Origin: Hyphomicrobiales bacterium
Lineage (GTDB): Bacteria; Pseudomonadota; Alphaproteobacteria; Rhizobiales; Xanthobacteraceae
DNA: 64,000 nucleotides
Assembly (NCBI GenBank): GCA_009377755.1
Contig: WHTM01000017.1
Span: forward strand, 1-64,000
Direction of reading: 5' to 3'
Shown: in pieces, positions 1-7,957 of the stretch
Layout: each line of letters begins with the position of its first letter
Numbering within the stretch: position 1 is the first letter of the stretch
Made by a program: the position numbers and the translations under genes
The notes under the pieces: model-generated
Told to the model about the DNA's origin: nothing
Seen by the model: only the letters and a program-made list of their open reading frames with translations
The model's database searches: none

Positions 1-111
1 TGCTCGAGCTGCCGCAGCATGGCGGTCGCCTTGTCGTCGTCGAAGCGTGCGACCTTGAAGTTGGTCGGCAGCGTCACCATCAGCACGTTGACCTTCTCCT
101 CCGGCGGGCGG
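1..111 (-). pseudogene. Fragment of the reductase gene at 1883-2950 (direct repeat copy)
   Basis: Bases 1-111 are identical to 2352-2462, which lie inside the ketopantoate-reductase-family gene. On the minus strand this copy encodes roughly residues 164-199 of that protein. Identity stops at base 112, where the part coding for the N-terminal half is missing and unrelated sequence begins. A 14-bp unit (CTCCGGCGGGCGGG) occurs twice in tandem exactly at this junction, at 99-112 and 113-126. The repeat may extend to the left of the window, so its full length is unknown. It is a real partial duplication, a recombination scar, or an assembly artefact. Confidence 0.75.
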
Positions 112-144
112 GCTCCGGCGGGCGGGCTTGCAGCGGCCAAATAA

Positions 145-158
145 ATCGTATATACGAT
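145..158. promoter_or_regulatory. Palindromic operator candidate in front of brnT
   Basis: ATCGTATATACGAT is a perfect 14-bp palindrome ending four bases before the brnT ATG. BrnA antitoxins are DNA-binding proteins that repress their own operon, so this is the natural binding site. It also contains a TATA-like core that could be the -10 box. There is almost no room for a ribosome binding site between it and the ATG. Confidence 0.6.
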
Positions 159-162
159 AAAA

Positions 163-432
163 ATGAAGATCGTCTGGGACGAGCCCAAGCGGCAGGCCAA
201 TGTCGTTACGCATGGGCTCGATCTGGCAGATGCGGAATCATTCGACTGGGAGACCGCCATCGTGGTCCCCGGCCATCCCAGCAAAGACGGCAGCCGGCGA
301 TTTCGGGCCATCGGCTGGCTGGGGCATGAACTTGTGACGCTCGTTTTTTCGCCGCTCGGCACCGAGGCGATCTCCGTGATCAGCCTGCGCCCGGCGAGCC
401 GGGCAGAAAGGAAGCTGCATGGCAAGACATAA
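163..432 (+). CDS. brnT: BrnT family toxin of a type II toxin-antitoxin system
   Basis: This 89-residue protein matches the BrnT family, small RelE-fold ribonuclease toxins that arrest growth by cleaving RNA. Family features seen are the N-terminal IVWDEPKRQANVVTHGLDL segment, a central FRAIGWLG strand, LVTLVFS, and a C-terminal ISLRPASRAERK block holding the basic and catalytic positions. The reading frame overlaps brnA by 14 bases, the usual toxin-first order. The ATG sits four bases after a palindrome and lacks a clear ribosome binding site, so it may be translated leaderless. It lies next to a truncated gene copy, suggesting insertion or rearrangement here. Confidence 0.85.
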   Translation: MKIVWDEPKRQANVVTHGLDLADAESFDWETAIVVPGHPSKDGSRRFRAIGWLGHELVTLVFSPLGTEAISVISLRPASRAERKLHGKT

Positions 433-1848
433 GCGCAAGGCGCGGCCTCTTTCCGACGCAGAGGAGGCGCGCATCCAGGCCGGAATCGCCGCCGACCCCA
501 ACAATCCAGAATGGACCGTGCAAGATTTCCGGCGCGCAAAGCCGTTCGCGGACGCATTCCCGGCGCTGGCAAAGAGCCGGCGCGGGCGCGGGCCGCAAAA
601 GGAACCCACCAAGGTCGCGGTGTCGCTGCGGCTTTCGCGCGAGGTGGTGGAGCGATTCAAGGCCGATGGCCCGGGGTGGCAGAGCCGCATGGATAAGGCG
701 CTGAAGAAAGCGACGGGGTTGTGAGCTTCGCGCACGCGTAGCCTGCATGAAGCGGAGCGGAACGCGGGACCCGGATTGCGCTGCCCTACTTCCGGGCTAC
801 TTGCTAGCCGGCAACACCTTACGTCTTTGACATGAGGACACGAATTCGGCGAGTTTGCACTTCCGCCGGAAGTCGACATCTCAACAGCGTAATAGATGTT
901 GGGATTTGGGGGGCGCACTCCTATTCCCACGGATTTTGCCCGTGAGAGCGCCGTGAAATCGCTCGAGGAGATGTTGGCTGTAACGGCAAGAAACTTGTTA
1001 TGTCCCTCGGATTTCGCGCGCTTCCCTTCCCTCCTAAGCTTGATCTTGCCGTCAATGAGGTAAATTGGTTGTCTCGCGATTTCAGCGATATCCTTTGCAT
1101 TATTCCAACCGATTAGCCCAACAGCCAACAACGTCGTGTTTTGCCCACACGCAAATATTATTTTGCTGTGTAGTGTGTCATCATCTCGCTCCACTTTAAG
1201 ATAAGCTTGTCCGTCTGTCATCTCAAACGACCACTTGACGGACACGACAGTAACAATGCGGTAAGTTTCTAGTTTTGCACGGTCGAGAATTGTAATGTCA
1301 TTCGGCCCCTTCCGGGTCATCATTGAAAAGAGAGCCGGGTCCGCGCCCATCTCCGCGATGTATGAAACCACCATGCCGCTCAGCCGTTGCGTGACGTCGA
1401 CCGCGCGGGCCGCTTCTACAAATGCCTTTCCAAACGAAAATTGATGAACACCATAAACTGAATTCTCCCAACTATGTCGTCGGACGCCACCGAGAAATGC
1501 AAGGGCGCAGGCGCTAAGGCACACCGTCCGACGCCGCTCGCTCACCGAACCTAGCGCTGTTTCCATTCTGTTACTTCGGATGAATCGCCCCAGTTCCATC
1601 GCCTCTATGACTGATCCGCCGTTCGAATTCAGTGCTAAATGCAGTTCGCCGCGAGGAAGAGAGCTTAGTGCGGCCATCAATTTCGCTGTTGTGCCTGGTA
1701 CGATATCGCCGTCCGCAACGATGAAATGAGGTATGCCCTCTCCAACTACGCGCAAATCTGATGAACGCGTACTGAAGGACATTTCAGAGGAATGAGCACT
1801 GCAAGTTATCGACAGGCTAGCCATTAGGATAGCCGCGGTTCTAATCAT
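238..1848 (-). CDS. Periplasmic ClpP-like protein with a run-on C-terminus
   Basis: The first 320 or so residues form a believable protein. A signal peptide covers about residues 1-20. A ClpP/crotonase-type fold follows, with LNSNGGSV near residue 73 (compare INSPGGSV of ClpP), CLSACALAFLGG at 110-121 with a candidate nucleophile Ser112, and GVHQF near 133 with a candidate His. This resembles predicted periplasmic proteins of COG3904. The function is not established. Base composition is clearly lower in GC than the neighbours, a sign of transfer. The natural family C-terminus appears to end near residue 337 (about base 838), but no in-frame stop occurs until 238, deep in the antisense of brnTA. 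The true end was probably lost by a small frameshift or rearrangement. Confidence 0.6.
   Translation of the reverse strand: MIRTAAILMASLSITCSAHSSEMSFSTRSSDLRVVGEGIPHFIVADGDIVPGTTAKLMAALSSLPRGELHLALNSNGGSVIEAMELGRFIRSNRMETALGSVSERRRTVCLSACALAFLGGVRRHSWENSVYGVHQFSFGKAFVEAARAVDVTQRLSGMVVSYIAEMGADPALFSMMTRKGPNDITILDRAKLETYRIVTVVSVKWSFEMTDGQAYLKVERDDDTLHSKIIFACGQNTTLLAVGLIGWNNAKDIAEIARQPIYLIDGKIKLRREGKRAKSEGHNKFLAVTANISSSDFTALSRAKSVGIGVRPPNPNIYYAVEMSTSGGSANSPNSCPHVKDVRCCRLASSPEVGQRNPGPAFRSASCRLRVREAHNPVAFFSALSMRLCHPGPSALNRSTTSRESRSDTATLVGSFCGPRPRRLFASAGNASANGFARRKSCTVHSGLLGSAAIPAWMRASSASERGRALRLCLAMQLPFCPARRAQADHGDRLGAERRKNERHKFMPQPADGPKSPAAVFAGMAGDHDGGLPVE
419..724 (+). CDS. brnA: BrnA family antitoxin
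   Basis: This 101-residue protein fits BrnA: a basic N-terminus, a middle segment that wraps the toxin, and a C-terminal ribbon-helix-helix (VAVSLRLSREVVERFKADG) ending in a short helix. It would neutralise BrnT and repress the operon. The start overlaps the end of brnT by 14 bases and is preceded by AAGGA at good spacing, so translation is coupled. An antisense reading frame from the ClpP-like gene runs across the whole brnTA pair but is unlikely to be translated there. Confidence 0.85.
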   Translation: MARHKRKARPLSDAEEARIQAGIAADPNNPEWTVQDFRRAKPFADAFPALAKSRRGRGPQKEPTKVAVSLRLSREVVERFKADGPGWQSRMDKALKKATGL

Positions 1849-1882
1849 CCTAGCACCGCAACCTTTTTGAACCGGGTACTCC

Positions 1883-2950
1883 TCACGCCGCGGCCTTCTT
1901 CCGGTTGGCCTCGAGCCGCGCGTCGACTAGCGCCACCTGGGCGTCGATCGCAGGATGGCTCAGCCCCTTCTGTTTGGCGATCAGCTGTACCAGCTTATCG
2001 GCGCGCTCGATGTTCGGCGCGCCGTTTTGCAGCGCGCGCGCGGCCGACGCCGGGCGGGTGAGGCTCTGCGCCGCGGCGGCATATTTCTCGAACGGCACGA
2101 GATCGTTCGGCGAAGCACCGAGCTTGACGCAGAGGTCGAACACGAAATTGTAGACCGAGCGCGCCGTCTCGATGTCGCTGTGCACCGCTTCCTGGGCGGT
2201 TCGCATCCCATCCTTGGTCACGCAGCGATAGTTGCCGGCGAGCAGCATCGACCATTTGGCCAGCGGCACGAAGATCGAGTCGTGTACCCGGAGCTTCACC
2301 GGCAGCTCGATCTTGCCGTCGCCGGGATCGTAGCGGATCGCGTCGATCTCCTGCTCGAGCTGCCGCAGCATGGCGGTCGCCTTGTCGTCGTCGAAGCGTG
2401 CGACCTTGAAGTTGGTCGGCAGCGTCACCATCAGCACGTTGACCTTCTCCTCCGGCGGGCGGATCGCCTGCGGGTCGGGGCTGCATAGCGTCAGCGCCCC
2501 GGGATCGAAGTTGTCCCAGACGCTCGGGTCGGTGTAAGCGGGTTTCAGCGCGTCGTGGTCGAGGCCGGGAATCCGTTTCACATAGGGCAGCGGCGGCATG
2601 TTCATGATCGACATGCACGGCACCCGCGATTTGGCGACGGCATCAAGCAGTTCGCGCACGCCGGGGGAGCGATACTGCGGCTCCTGCATCGCCAAGCCGA
2701 CGAGATCGTAGTCCTTAGGCTTGACGCCCGTGGCGCCTCCGGCGGTGACCTTGCCCGGTAGCTTGCGCGAGTCGAGCTCGACCGGATCCTTGCGGCCTCT
2801 GACCGGCAGGCGCACGCGGAAGCCCTCGGCGTTGATCAGATCCGCCTCGGCCGGCAGGCACACGTGATGAATCGAATGCCCGCCGAACAAGAGCTTGGAG
2901 GCCAGCAGCGACCCGTAGGCCGCTCCCATCATCAGGATGTTGTAAGGCAT
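1883..2950 (-). CDS. Ketopantoate reductase (ApbA/PanE) family oxidoreductase
   Basis: The 355-residue protein opens with a Rossmann nucleotide-binding segment (ILMMGAAYGSLLASKLLFGG) and follows the two-domain layout of the 6-phosphogluconate-dehydrogenase-like ApbA/PanE family, with a helical C-terminal domain. It is longer than housekeeping PanE (about 300 residues) and ends in a basic, alanine-rich tail (EANRKKAAA). In Methylobacterium extorquens a member of this family, PanE2, is the oxalyl-CoA reductase that makes glyoxylate. Because this window also encodes oxalate and glyoxylate enzymes, that role is possible here, but substrate cannot be read from the sequence. Part of this gene is duplicated at 1-111. 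Confidence 0.7.
   Translation of the reverse strand: MPYNILMMGAAYGSLLASKLLFGGHSIHHVCLPAEADLINAEGFRVRLPVRGRKDPVELDSRKLPGKVTAGGATGVKPKDYDLVGLAMQEPQYRSPGVRELLDAVAKSRVPCMSIMNMPPLPYVKRIPGLDHDALKPAYTDPSVWDNFDPGALTLCSPDPQAIRPPEEKVNVLMVTLPTNFKVARFDDDKATAMLRQLEQEIDAIRYDPGDGKIELPVKLRVHDSIFVPLAKWSMLLAGNYRCVTKDGMRTAQEAVHSDIETARSVYNFVFDLCVKLGASPNDLVPFEKYAAAAQSLTRPASAARALQNGAPNIERADKLVQLIAKQKGLSHPAIDAQVALVDARLEANRKKAAA
2352..2462. repeat. Second copy of the 111-bp direct repeat
   Basis: This stretch is identical over 111 bases to 1-111 and in the same orientation. It lies within the intact reductase gene. The two copies bracket about 2.24 kb that carries brnTA and the ClpP-like gene. Confidence 0.9.
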
Positions 2951-3483
2951 GATCCGACCTTGCTCCTTGATGCGAGCGGACGCGCGCGCGTTCCGTCCCT
3001 GTAGTGGTTTTGCCGCATGCTATGCGGCCCGCTCCTGCGACGCAATCGCGAAGGTCGGCGCGGGACCCGCGGGTCTGCGGCCATGTGGCCCGACGCCGCG
3101 CATGCGGCGTTCAATTCCGGCGAGACCCTGAACTCATGGGTTACGGGACGAGCTCGATATCGCGTCGCTGCGCCATGTCGGTCCGCTGTCGCAGGTGATC
3201 CTGGCCGCGGGGCGCGAACGGCGGCCTCCGCACGACGACGTGTGCGGGGACGGTGCAGGACGGACACGGCTCGCCACCTCCTTGGAGTTATTACAATAAT
3301 GATCTGAAATTATACTAAGAAAAATGAAAGTCTATACTGTATTGACGCACGCTATTCTGTCTGCGATTCAGAAAACGATCGATATGGTCATCGTGAAAAC
3401 AGTCCAGACCCGCGTTCTATTCCCTTGAATGCCAGGTCACGGGCGGGCGGAGCGGCATCGCTGCGCCAAGGCAGGAGTGGGGC
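2951..3483. other. 533-bp intergenic region with promoter signals for both sides
   Basis: No convincing gene is seen. Next to the reductase start is an inverted repeat at 3012-3028 (GCCGCAT-GCT-ATGCGGC), 62 bases upstream of its ATG, a candidate operator. The stretch 3288-3400 is clearly AT-rich and precedes the TonB receptor operon. It holds the dyad TTATT-AC-AATAA at 3288-3299, two TATACT hexamers at 3311-3316 and 3333-3338, and TTGACG at 3342-3347. An iron-responsive repressor site would be expected here and the dyad is the best candidate, although it does not match a known consensus closely. Confidence 0.45.
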
Positions 3484-5718
3484 ATGGGTGGAGTGGGCTG
3501 GACGGGAGGGCAATCGGCCTTCGATTGGCTCAAGCTTGTGACGATATCGGTGGTAGCGCTGATATGGGCGCCCGACATGGCCTCGGCGCAGGACACCGGT
3601 GTCCAGCTCGACACGATCGTCGTCTCGGGCGAACGCGAAGGGCCACCGACGCGCGAAACCGCGACCGGCCCGGTGCAGGGCTACGTCGCCACCCGCAGCG
3701 CCACCGGCACCAAGACCGACACCCCGCTGATCGAGACACCGCAGTCGATTTCCGTCGTCACCGCGGATCAGATGCAGGCCCAGGGGGTGCGCAGCCTGGC
3801 GGAGTCCTTACGCTACACACCCGGCGTGTCGGCGGAAATCTGGGGGCCCGACAACCGCTGCTACGGCACCCAGATTCGCGGGTTCAAGGAGCAGTCCGAT
3901 TCATTCTTCTACAAGGACAGCTTGCAGCTCAGAGGCACTGGTTTCGCGAACTTCACCTGTCTCGATCCCTACGGGGCAGAACGAATCGAGGTGATGCGCG
4001 GGCCCTCGTCCGTGCTGTACGGGCAGGGCGAGCCCTCGGGCATCATCAACTACGTCAGCAAGCGGCCGCTGGATAAGCCGTTCCATGAGGTGGAGCTCGG
4101 CATCGGCAGTCACAAGCAAATCGAGGGACGGTTCGATTTCAGCGGACCGCTCGACAAGGACGGCAAGTGGCTCTATCGCCTGACCGGTCTCAGCAACGGC
4201 GGCGGGACGCAGGTCGATTTCGCCGACAAGGACCGCGTCTTCATCGCGCCGGCGCTGACCTGGCGCCCGAACACCGACACCACGCTGACCGTCCTCGGCC
4301 ACTACCAGAAGGACTGGACGGGCTGGACGACCCAGTTCCTGCCGGCCGAGGGCACGGTCTTCCGCAATCCGAACGGAAAGATCCCTTCAAGCCGTTTCGT
4401 CGGCGAGCCGGCGTTCGACCGGTTCAACCCCACGACCTACTCGATCGGCTACATCTTCGAGCACCAGGCGAATGACGTCTGGACCTTCCGGCAGAACGCG
4501 CGCTACGCGGGCCTCGACAACCCCAACCAGCTCATCGTGTATGGTGCCGGGTTTGTCCCATACAACAAGAACGATCCACGCTACCTTCGTGAGTACAGCC
4601 GCTTCGGCGACTTCGGTAGTTCGAAGCTCGATACATTTGCGATCGACAACCAGGCGCAGGCAAAGTTCCGGACCGGACCGCTTGCTCACACACTCCTCAT
4701 CGGTCTCGATTATCAATGGTACAAATTTGGTGACTTCGGCCAGAGCTATAACGTCGGCCCGATCGACATTTTCAACCCGATCTATGGACAGCCGGTGACG
4801 CCGGGAGATGTGTACGTCGACACGAAACAGACACAGATGCAGACCGGCGTCTACGTCCAGGACCAGATCAAGATCGACCGATGGGTGCTCCAGCTAGGCG
4901 GGCGTCACGACTGGGCGACGACCGACACTCATGACCGGCTCAATAATGCACGCAGCAAGCAGCGCGACAGCGCATTCACCGGGCGCGCCGGCCTGCTTTA
5001 TCTCTTCGACAACGGATGGGCGCCCTATGCCGCCTATTCCACCTCGTTCCTGCCGGTGCTTGGCACGGCGTTTGGTGGAAATCCGTTCAAGCCGGAAACC
5101 GGCGAGCAATACGAGGTCGGCCTGAAGTATCAGCCGCCCGGCATGAAGGCGTTCATAACGCTGGCTGCTTTCCAGCTGACCCGGCAGAACGTCGTGACCA
5201 CAGACCCGAACAACTTCCTCTTTCAGGCTCAGACCGGCGAAATCCGCTCGCGCGGCATCGAGGTGGAGGCGGTCGCCAGCCTCGCCTCCGGATGGGATCT
5301 ACGGGCTGCCTATACCTACGCTGAACCCGAGATCACCGCCGATCTCGACTCCACGATCGTCGGCAAGACGCCCAACGGCGTTCCGCGGCACAGCGCCGCC
5401 GTGTGGGCGGACTACACGTTCCGCAGCGGTCCCCTCGACGGCTTCGGAGCCGGAGTCGGGGTCCGCTACATCGGCTCCAACTTCGGCAGCGACAGCAATG
5501 TGGCCGACCTCGGCAACGGACGCGTTGTTCCATTCAAGATACCTGCGGCCACCTTGGTCGACGCGGCGATTCACTACGACTGGCGCGACTTCCGCTTCGC
5601 GGTGAACGCCAAGAACCTCTTCGACGAGGAATATGTAGCGACCTGCTACAACGTCGCGAACAACTGCTTCTTCGGTTCGCGGCGCACCGTGACGGCCAGC
5701 GTCCGCTATCGCTGGTAG
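3484..5718 (+). CDS. TonB-dependent siderophore receptor (copy 1)
   Basis: This is an outer-membrane receptor of 744 residues, the usual size for ferric-siderophore receptors. A signal peptide ends near MASAQ (about residue 36) and is followed by a TonB box-like DTIVVSG. The plug domain has ETPQSISVVT, LRYTPGV and the IEVMRGPSSVLYGQGEPSGIIN block typical of ferrichrome/pyoverdine-type receptors. The beta-barrel ends in RYRW with a terminal aromatic residue. A Cys pair near the C-terminus (CYNVANNC) probably forms an extracellular disulfide. It is the first gene of a four-gene iron uptake operon and is followed nine bases later by a paralogue. The siderophore cannot be deduced. Confidence 0.92.
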   Translation: MGGVGWTGGQSAFDWLKLVTISVVALIWAPDMASAQDTGVQLDTIVVSGEREGPPTRETATGPVQGYVATRSATGTKTDTPLIETPQSISVVTADQMQAQGVRSLAESLRYTPGVSAEIWGPDNRCYGTQIRGFKEQSDSFFYKDSLQLRGTGFANFTCLDPYGAERIEVMRGPSSVLYGQGEPSGIINYVSKRPLDKPFHEVELGIGSHKQIEGRFDFSGPLDKDGKWLYRLTGLSNGGGTQVDFADKDRVFIAPALTWRPNTDTTLTVLGHYQKDWTGWTTQFLPAEGTVFRNPNGKIPSSRFVGEPAFDRFNPTTYSIGYIFEHQANDVWTFRQNARYAGLDNPNQLIVYGAGFVPYNKNDPRYLREYSRFGDFGSSKLDTFAIDNQAQAKFRTGPLAHTLLIGLDYQWYKFGDFGQSYNVGPIDIFNPIYGQPVTPGDVYVDTKQTQMQTGVYVQDQIKIDRWVLQLGGRHDWATTDTHDRLNNARSKQRDSAFTGRAGLLYLFDNGWAPYAAYSTSFLPVLGTAFGGNPFKPETGEQYEVGLKYQPPGMKAFITLAAFQLTRQNVVTTDPNNFLFQAQTGEIRSRGIEVEAVASLASGWDLRAAYTYAEPEITADLDSTIVGKTPNGVPRHSAAVWADYTFRSGPLDGFGAGVGVRYIGSNFGSDSNVADLGNGRVVPFKIPAATLVDAAIHYDWRDFRFAVNAKNLFDEEYVATCYNVANNCFFGSRRTVTASVRYRW

Positions 5719-5727
5719 GAGTTTCAC

Positions 5728-7932
5728 TTGATCAGCAGTGTATCAATGCCGGGCCTCATGCGGCTCGTGTTCTTCGCCGCGCTGGGGCTGGGCATCGTCG
5801 CGGAAACCGTGCACGTGCACGCGCAGGACCGCGCGATCAGCCTCGACACCATCCAAGTGTCGGGTGAACGCGAGCAGGCCACGGCGCATGAAACCGCCAC
5901 CGGCCCGGTCCAGGGTTACGTCGCTACGCGCAGCGCCAGCGGCAGCAAGACGGACACCCCGCTGCTTGAGACGCCGCAATCGATTTCGATCGTCACCCGC
6001 GATGAGATCGAGACGCGCGCGGCGCAGAGCGTGAAGGACGTCATCAACTACACGCCAGGCGTCAATTCCTCCAACGAGCTCGACAGCCGCTACGACGATA
6101 TTCGCGTGCGCGGGTTCCTCGCGCCGAAGTATCTCGACGGCATTCGATTGCCGTATGGCGGCGGCTTCATCGAGCCGCGCATCGAACCGTATGGATTGGA
6201 GCGGCTCGAGGTGCTTAAGGGGCCGGCGTCGATGCTGTACGGGCAGACGCCGCCGGGGGGCCTCGTCAACATGGTGAGCAAGGCTCCGCCCTTCACCCCG
6301 TTCGGCGAGCTCGACCTGCAGACCGGCAGCTTCAACCGCCTGCAAGGGGCGTTCGATTTCGGCGGACCACTCGACCCGGCGAAGCAGTTCCTGTTTCGCA
6401 TCACCGGGCTCGTCCGCGATTCCGACTCGCAGACCGATTTCGCCAAGGATCGCCGTGCCTTCATCGCGCCGACGCTGACCTGGCGCCCGACCGGCGACAC
6501 GACCCTTACGGTCCGGGGGTATTACCAGAAGGACAATCCCGGATACGTCGAGCAGACCTTGCCCGCCATCGGGTCCCTGTACGTCAACCCGAACGGCCGC
6601 ATCCCGGTCAACCGGTATCTGTCCGAACCGACCTTCGACAAGTTCGATAAGCGACAATCGTCGGTCGGCTATACGTTCGACCACCGCTTCAACGACGTGT
6701 TCAGCTTCCGCCAGGACGTCCGCTACACGAATGTCGATGTCCTGCACGACGCGCTGCGCGGCGACCTCGGATGGATCACGCCGGACCTTCGGACCATCGG
6801 CCGCTTCGCCTATCACATCGTGGAGAAGGGCGATGCCCTAGGCATCGACAATGCAGTCACCGCGACGTTCGCGACCGGCCCGCTGCGGCACAAGTTGCTC
6901 GTCGGCGTCGACTTTTCCCGCAACACCAGCAATTTTGCCTTCGGCTTCGCCCCCGCGCCGCCGATCGACGCCTACGACCCGATTTACGGAATCCCGATTC
7001 CCGTGCCGCCGGTGGTCTCCCACACCGACCAGATGCAGAAGCAGGTCGGCGTCTACGTGCAGGATCAGATCAAGTTCGGCCGTTGGACCCTCACGCTCGG
7101 TGGACGCTACGACCAGGCAGAGACTTCGACCCGCGACCTGTTCCTCAACACGACCGCGGACACGAACGACCACGCCTTCACAGGCCGGGCGGGCGTCTGC
7201 TACCTGTTCGACAACGGCGTTGCGCCCTACGTCAGTTATTCGCAATCGTTCGAGCCGACGCTCGGGACAGATTTCTTCGGCAAGCCGTTCAAACCGACGC
7301 GCGGCGAACAGTACGAGGCCGGCATCAAGTATCAGCCCAACGGCTTCAAGGGCCTGATCACGGTCGCCGCGTTCGACATCACCCAGCAGAACGTGCTCAC
7401 CACGTCGGGGTATGGATTCTTCAACGTGCAGAGCGGCGAGATCCGGGTGCGGGGCGTCGAGTTCGAGGCGAAGGTCTCGCCGCTTCCCGGCCTCAATGTC
7501 ATCGCCGGCTTCTCCTACCTCGATGCGCGCTACACCCAAAGCAATGACGCCAATGCCGGCCGGGCGGTGACGCAGGTGCCGAGCCACCGCGTGTCGCTGT
7601 GGGCCGATTACACATTTCAATCCGGTCCGCTGGCGGGCTTCGGACTGGGCGGCGGCGTCCGCTATGTCGGCGAGCACTTCGGCGCGTATGGAATTGCCGG
7701 CTTGCCCGGCAACGCTATCGAGATCCCATCCCACACACTGCTCGATGCGATGCTGCGCTACGACCTAGAACGGCTCAGGCCCACGCTGAAGGGATGGACC
7801 GTGGCCGTGAACGCCGTCAATCTCGCCGACACGATCTATGTATCGACCTGCTACGCCATGGAGATCTGCTACTACGGTCCGCGCCGTACGATCATCGCTT
7901 CGCTCCGCTATCGCTGGCAGCCGACGCCATAA
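5728..7932 (+). CDS. TonB-dependent siderophore receptor (copy 2)
   Basis: A second receptor of about 734 residues, clearly paralogous to the preceding one. It shares the TonB-box-like segment, the ATGPVQGYVATRSASGSKTD linker and the plug signature LEVLKGPASMLYGQTPPGG. I chose the TTG start because AGGAG at 5717-5721 lies six bases before it; ATG at 5746 is the alternative. The barrel ends in RYRWQPTP, a few residues past the usual terminal aromatic. Tandem duplication followed by divergence in loops suggests that the pair covers two related siderophores. Confidence 0.92.
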   Translation: MISSVSMPGLMRLVFFAALGLGIVAETVHVHAQDRAISLDTIQVSGEREQATAHETATGPVQGYVATRSASGSKTDTPLLETPQSISIVTRDEIETRAAQSVKDVINYTPGVNSSNELDSRYDDIRVRGFLAPKYLDGIRLPYGGGFIEPRIEPYGLERLEVLKGPASMLYGQTPPGGLVNMVSKAPPFTPFGELDLQTGSFNRLQGAFDFGGPLDPAKQFLFRITGLVRDSDSQTDFAKDRRAFIAPTLTWRPTGDTTLTVRGYYQKDNPGYVEQTLPAIGSLYVNPNGRIPVNRYLSEPTFDKFDKRQSSVGYTFDHRFNDVFSFRQDVRYTNVDVLHDALRGDLGWITPDLRTIGRFAYHIVEKGDALGIDNAVTATFATGPLRHKLLVGVDFSRNTSNFAFGFAPAPPIDAYDPIYGIPIPVPPVVSHTDQMQKQVGVYVQDQIKFGRWTLTLGGRYDQAETSTRDLFLNTTADTNDHAFTGRAGVCYLFDNGVAPYVSYSQSFEPTLGTDFFGKPFKPTRGEQYEAGIKYQPNGFKGLITVAAFDITQQNVLTTSGYGFFNVQSGEIRVRGVEFEAKVSPLPGLNVIAGFSYLDARYTQSNDANAGRAVTQVPSHRVSLWADYTFQSGPLAGFGLGGGVRYVGEHFGAYGIAGLPGNAIEIPSHTLLDAMLRYDLERLRPTLKGWTVAVNAVNLADTIYVSTCYAMEICYYGPRRTIIASLRYRWQPTP

Positions 7933-7957
7933 CCATCGGCACGTCCCGGAGGCTCCC

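Noticed and set aside
3288-3347. A Fur, RirA or Irr box before the TonB receptors
   Set aside because: Only a short TTATT-AC-AATAA dyad is present, which does not match those consensus sites well enough to name a regulator.
5743-6816. A 357-codon antisense frame in the second TonB receptor
   Set aside because: Arg- and Glu-rich shadow of codon bias without any family signature.
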